NCBI GenBank assembly: GCA_947625715.1
Contig: CANQPR010000072.1
Coordinates: 1 to 6,770, forward strand
Source of the DNA: an uncultured Bacilli bacterium
GTDB taxonomy: Bacteria; Bacillota_I; Bacilli_A; RF39; UBA660
Direction: 5' to 3'
Length of the DNA: 6,770 nt
The notes under the pieces were generated by a model. That model was not told the origin of the DNA, did not search any database, and saw nothing but the letters and a program-made list of their open reading frames with translations. The position numbers and the translations under genes were made by a program. Position 1 is the stretch's first letter, and each line of letters opens with the position of its first letter. This document shows, one piece after another, positions 6,350-6,770 of the stretch.

Positions 6350-6770
6350 AAATTACCATCCTCATATAAATCTTCAGCTAAATCACTTAAGTGTTCGGCA
6401 CTATTAGCTAAGAAGTTATTCCATAGTTGTTCATCCCAAATTTCAACTCGATTAAGTGCTCCAATTAAAACACAATCTTTTTTTAAATTGGCATATGAAC
6501 ATAAAACAGAGGTAATACAAGTTCGACCTAAAGAATCTAACTTGCATTCAGTAGCACCGGAAAAAAAGCTACGAATAAAGTCACGAGCATCTTTTTTTGT
6601 AAAAGGTAAAGTATTAAGCTTAGAAACTAAACAGTTCCATTCTTCTTTAGAGTAAATGTATAAACATTTTTCTAAACCTCGTGCTATTACAAATTCGTCA
6701 CCTAATTTCAAACGAAATTTTGTAGGGATGACAAGTCGGCCTTTCTCATCAATAGAATGATGATATTCAC
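6346..6770 (-). CDS. mraZ: Transcriptional regulator MraZ (first few codons beyond window edge)
   Basis: The frame runs open from the right window edge to a TGA at 6346-6348, giving 140 complete residues. The visible start EYHHSIDEKGRLVIPTKFR is the classic MraZ beginning, normally preceded only by about MFMG, so roughly four codons are missing. Total length would be about 144, like B. subtilis MraZ (143). It carries two SpoVT-AbrB-type half-repeats: DEKGRLVIP near the start and DSLGRTCIT in the middle, the second weaker than usual, followed by the conserved LIGALNRVEIW. RGLEKCLYIY and TKKDARDF..SFFSGATEC are also family hallmarks. MraZ is a DNA-binding, ring-forming regulator of its own dcw operon that binds repeats upstream of mraZ, which here would lie outside the window. 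An in-frame TTG at 6709-6711 is internal, not the start. Confidence 0.96.
   Translation of the reverse strand, partial: EYHHSIDEKGRLVIPTKFRLKLGDEFVIARGLEKCLYIYSKEEWNCLVSKLNTLPFTKKDARDFIRSFFSGATECKLDSLGRTCITSVLCSYANLKKDCVLIGALNRVEIWDEQLWNNFLANSAEHLSDLAEDLYEDGNL

Noticed and set aside
6341..6655. Plus-strand open frame of 104 codons opposite mraZ
   Set aside because: It lies fully antisense to a clear MraZ coding region, has no recognisable protein features or ribosome site, and is a by-product of the opposite strand's codons.
6346..6711. mraZ starting at the TTG ending at 6711
   Set aside because: The frame is open further upstream and encodes the conserved EYHHSIDEKGRLVIPTKFR start of MraZ, so the TTG is an internal Leu codon and the gene is cut by the window edge.
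1..6770. CRISPR arrays, insertion sequences, tRNA/rRNA genes, riboswitches
   Set aside because: The window is almost wholly covered by tight coding regions. I saw no regularly spaced repeats, transposase motifs, inverted terminal repeats or structured RNA signatures.

Overview
The window is a low-GC (roughly 30% by eye), tightly packed bacterial segment in which every convincing gene lies on the minus strand, so it reads from right to left. TGA is the stop codon of four genes (mraZ, ftsL-like, DUF2142, DUF2304) and Trp is TGG where checked, so the standard bacterial code applies, not the Mycoplasma code. Gene content and similarity to Bacillus-type proteins point to a walled, AT-rich Firmicutes/Bacilli-like lineage, possibly one of the Erysipelotrichia- or RF39-like gut groups. 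That placement is inference.

Right part (6770 to 2992) is the start of a division and cell wall (dcw) cluster in classical order: mraZ (only its first few codons cut off by the window edge), rsmH (mraW), a small FtsL/DivIC-like bitopic protein, and a class B penicillin-binding protein (FtsI/PBP2B/PBP2x type) with two C-terminal PASTA domains. Junctions are a 4-base ATGA overlap, 3 bases and 7 bases, so this is one operon with likely translational coupling.

After the PBP there is a 70-base AT-rich gap (2922-2991). Instead of the usual mraY/murD continuation there is a four-gene membrane cassette: a DUF2142 polytopic GT-C-like protein, a family 2 glycosyltransferase of the polyprenyl-phosphate-sugar synthase type, a DUF2304 three-helix membrane protein, and a small EamA/SMR-like four-helix transporter cut by the left window edge. 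These also overlap or nearly touch. A reasonable model is that the GT2 loads a sugar onto undecaprenyl phosphate, one of the small membrane proteins flips it or assists, and the DUF2142 protein transfers it outside the membrane to a surface polymer or protein. This resembles the known three-component glycosylation systems (GtrA/GtrB/Gtr, CsbB/GtcA/YfhO) but with different parts. It is the most interesting aspect of the window.

I saw no RNA genes, CRISPR arrays, insertion sequences, or convincing terminators. No gene-free stretch exceeds about 70 bases.
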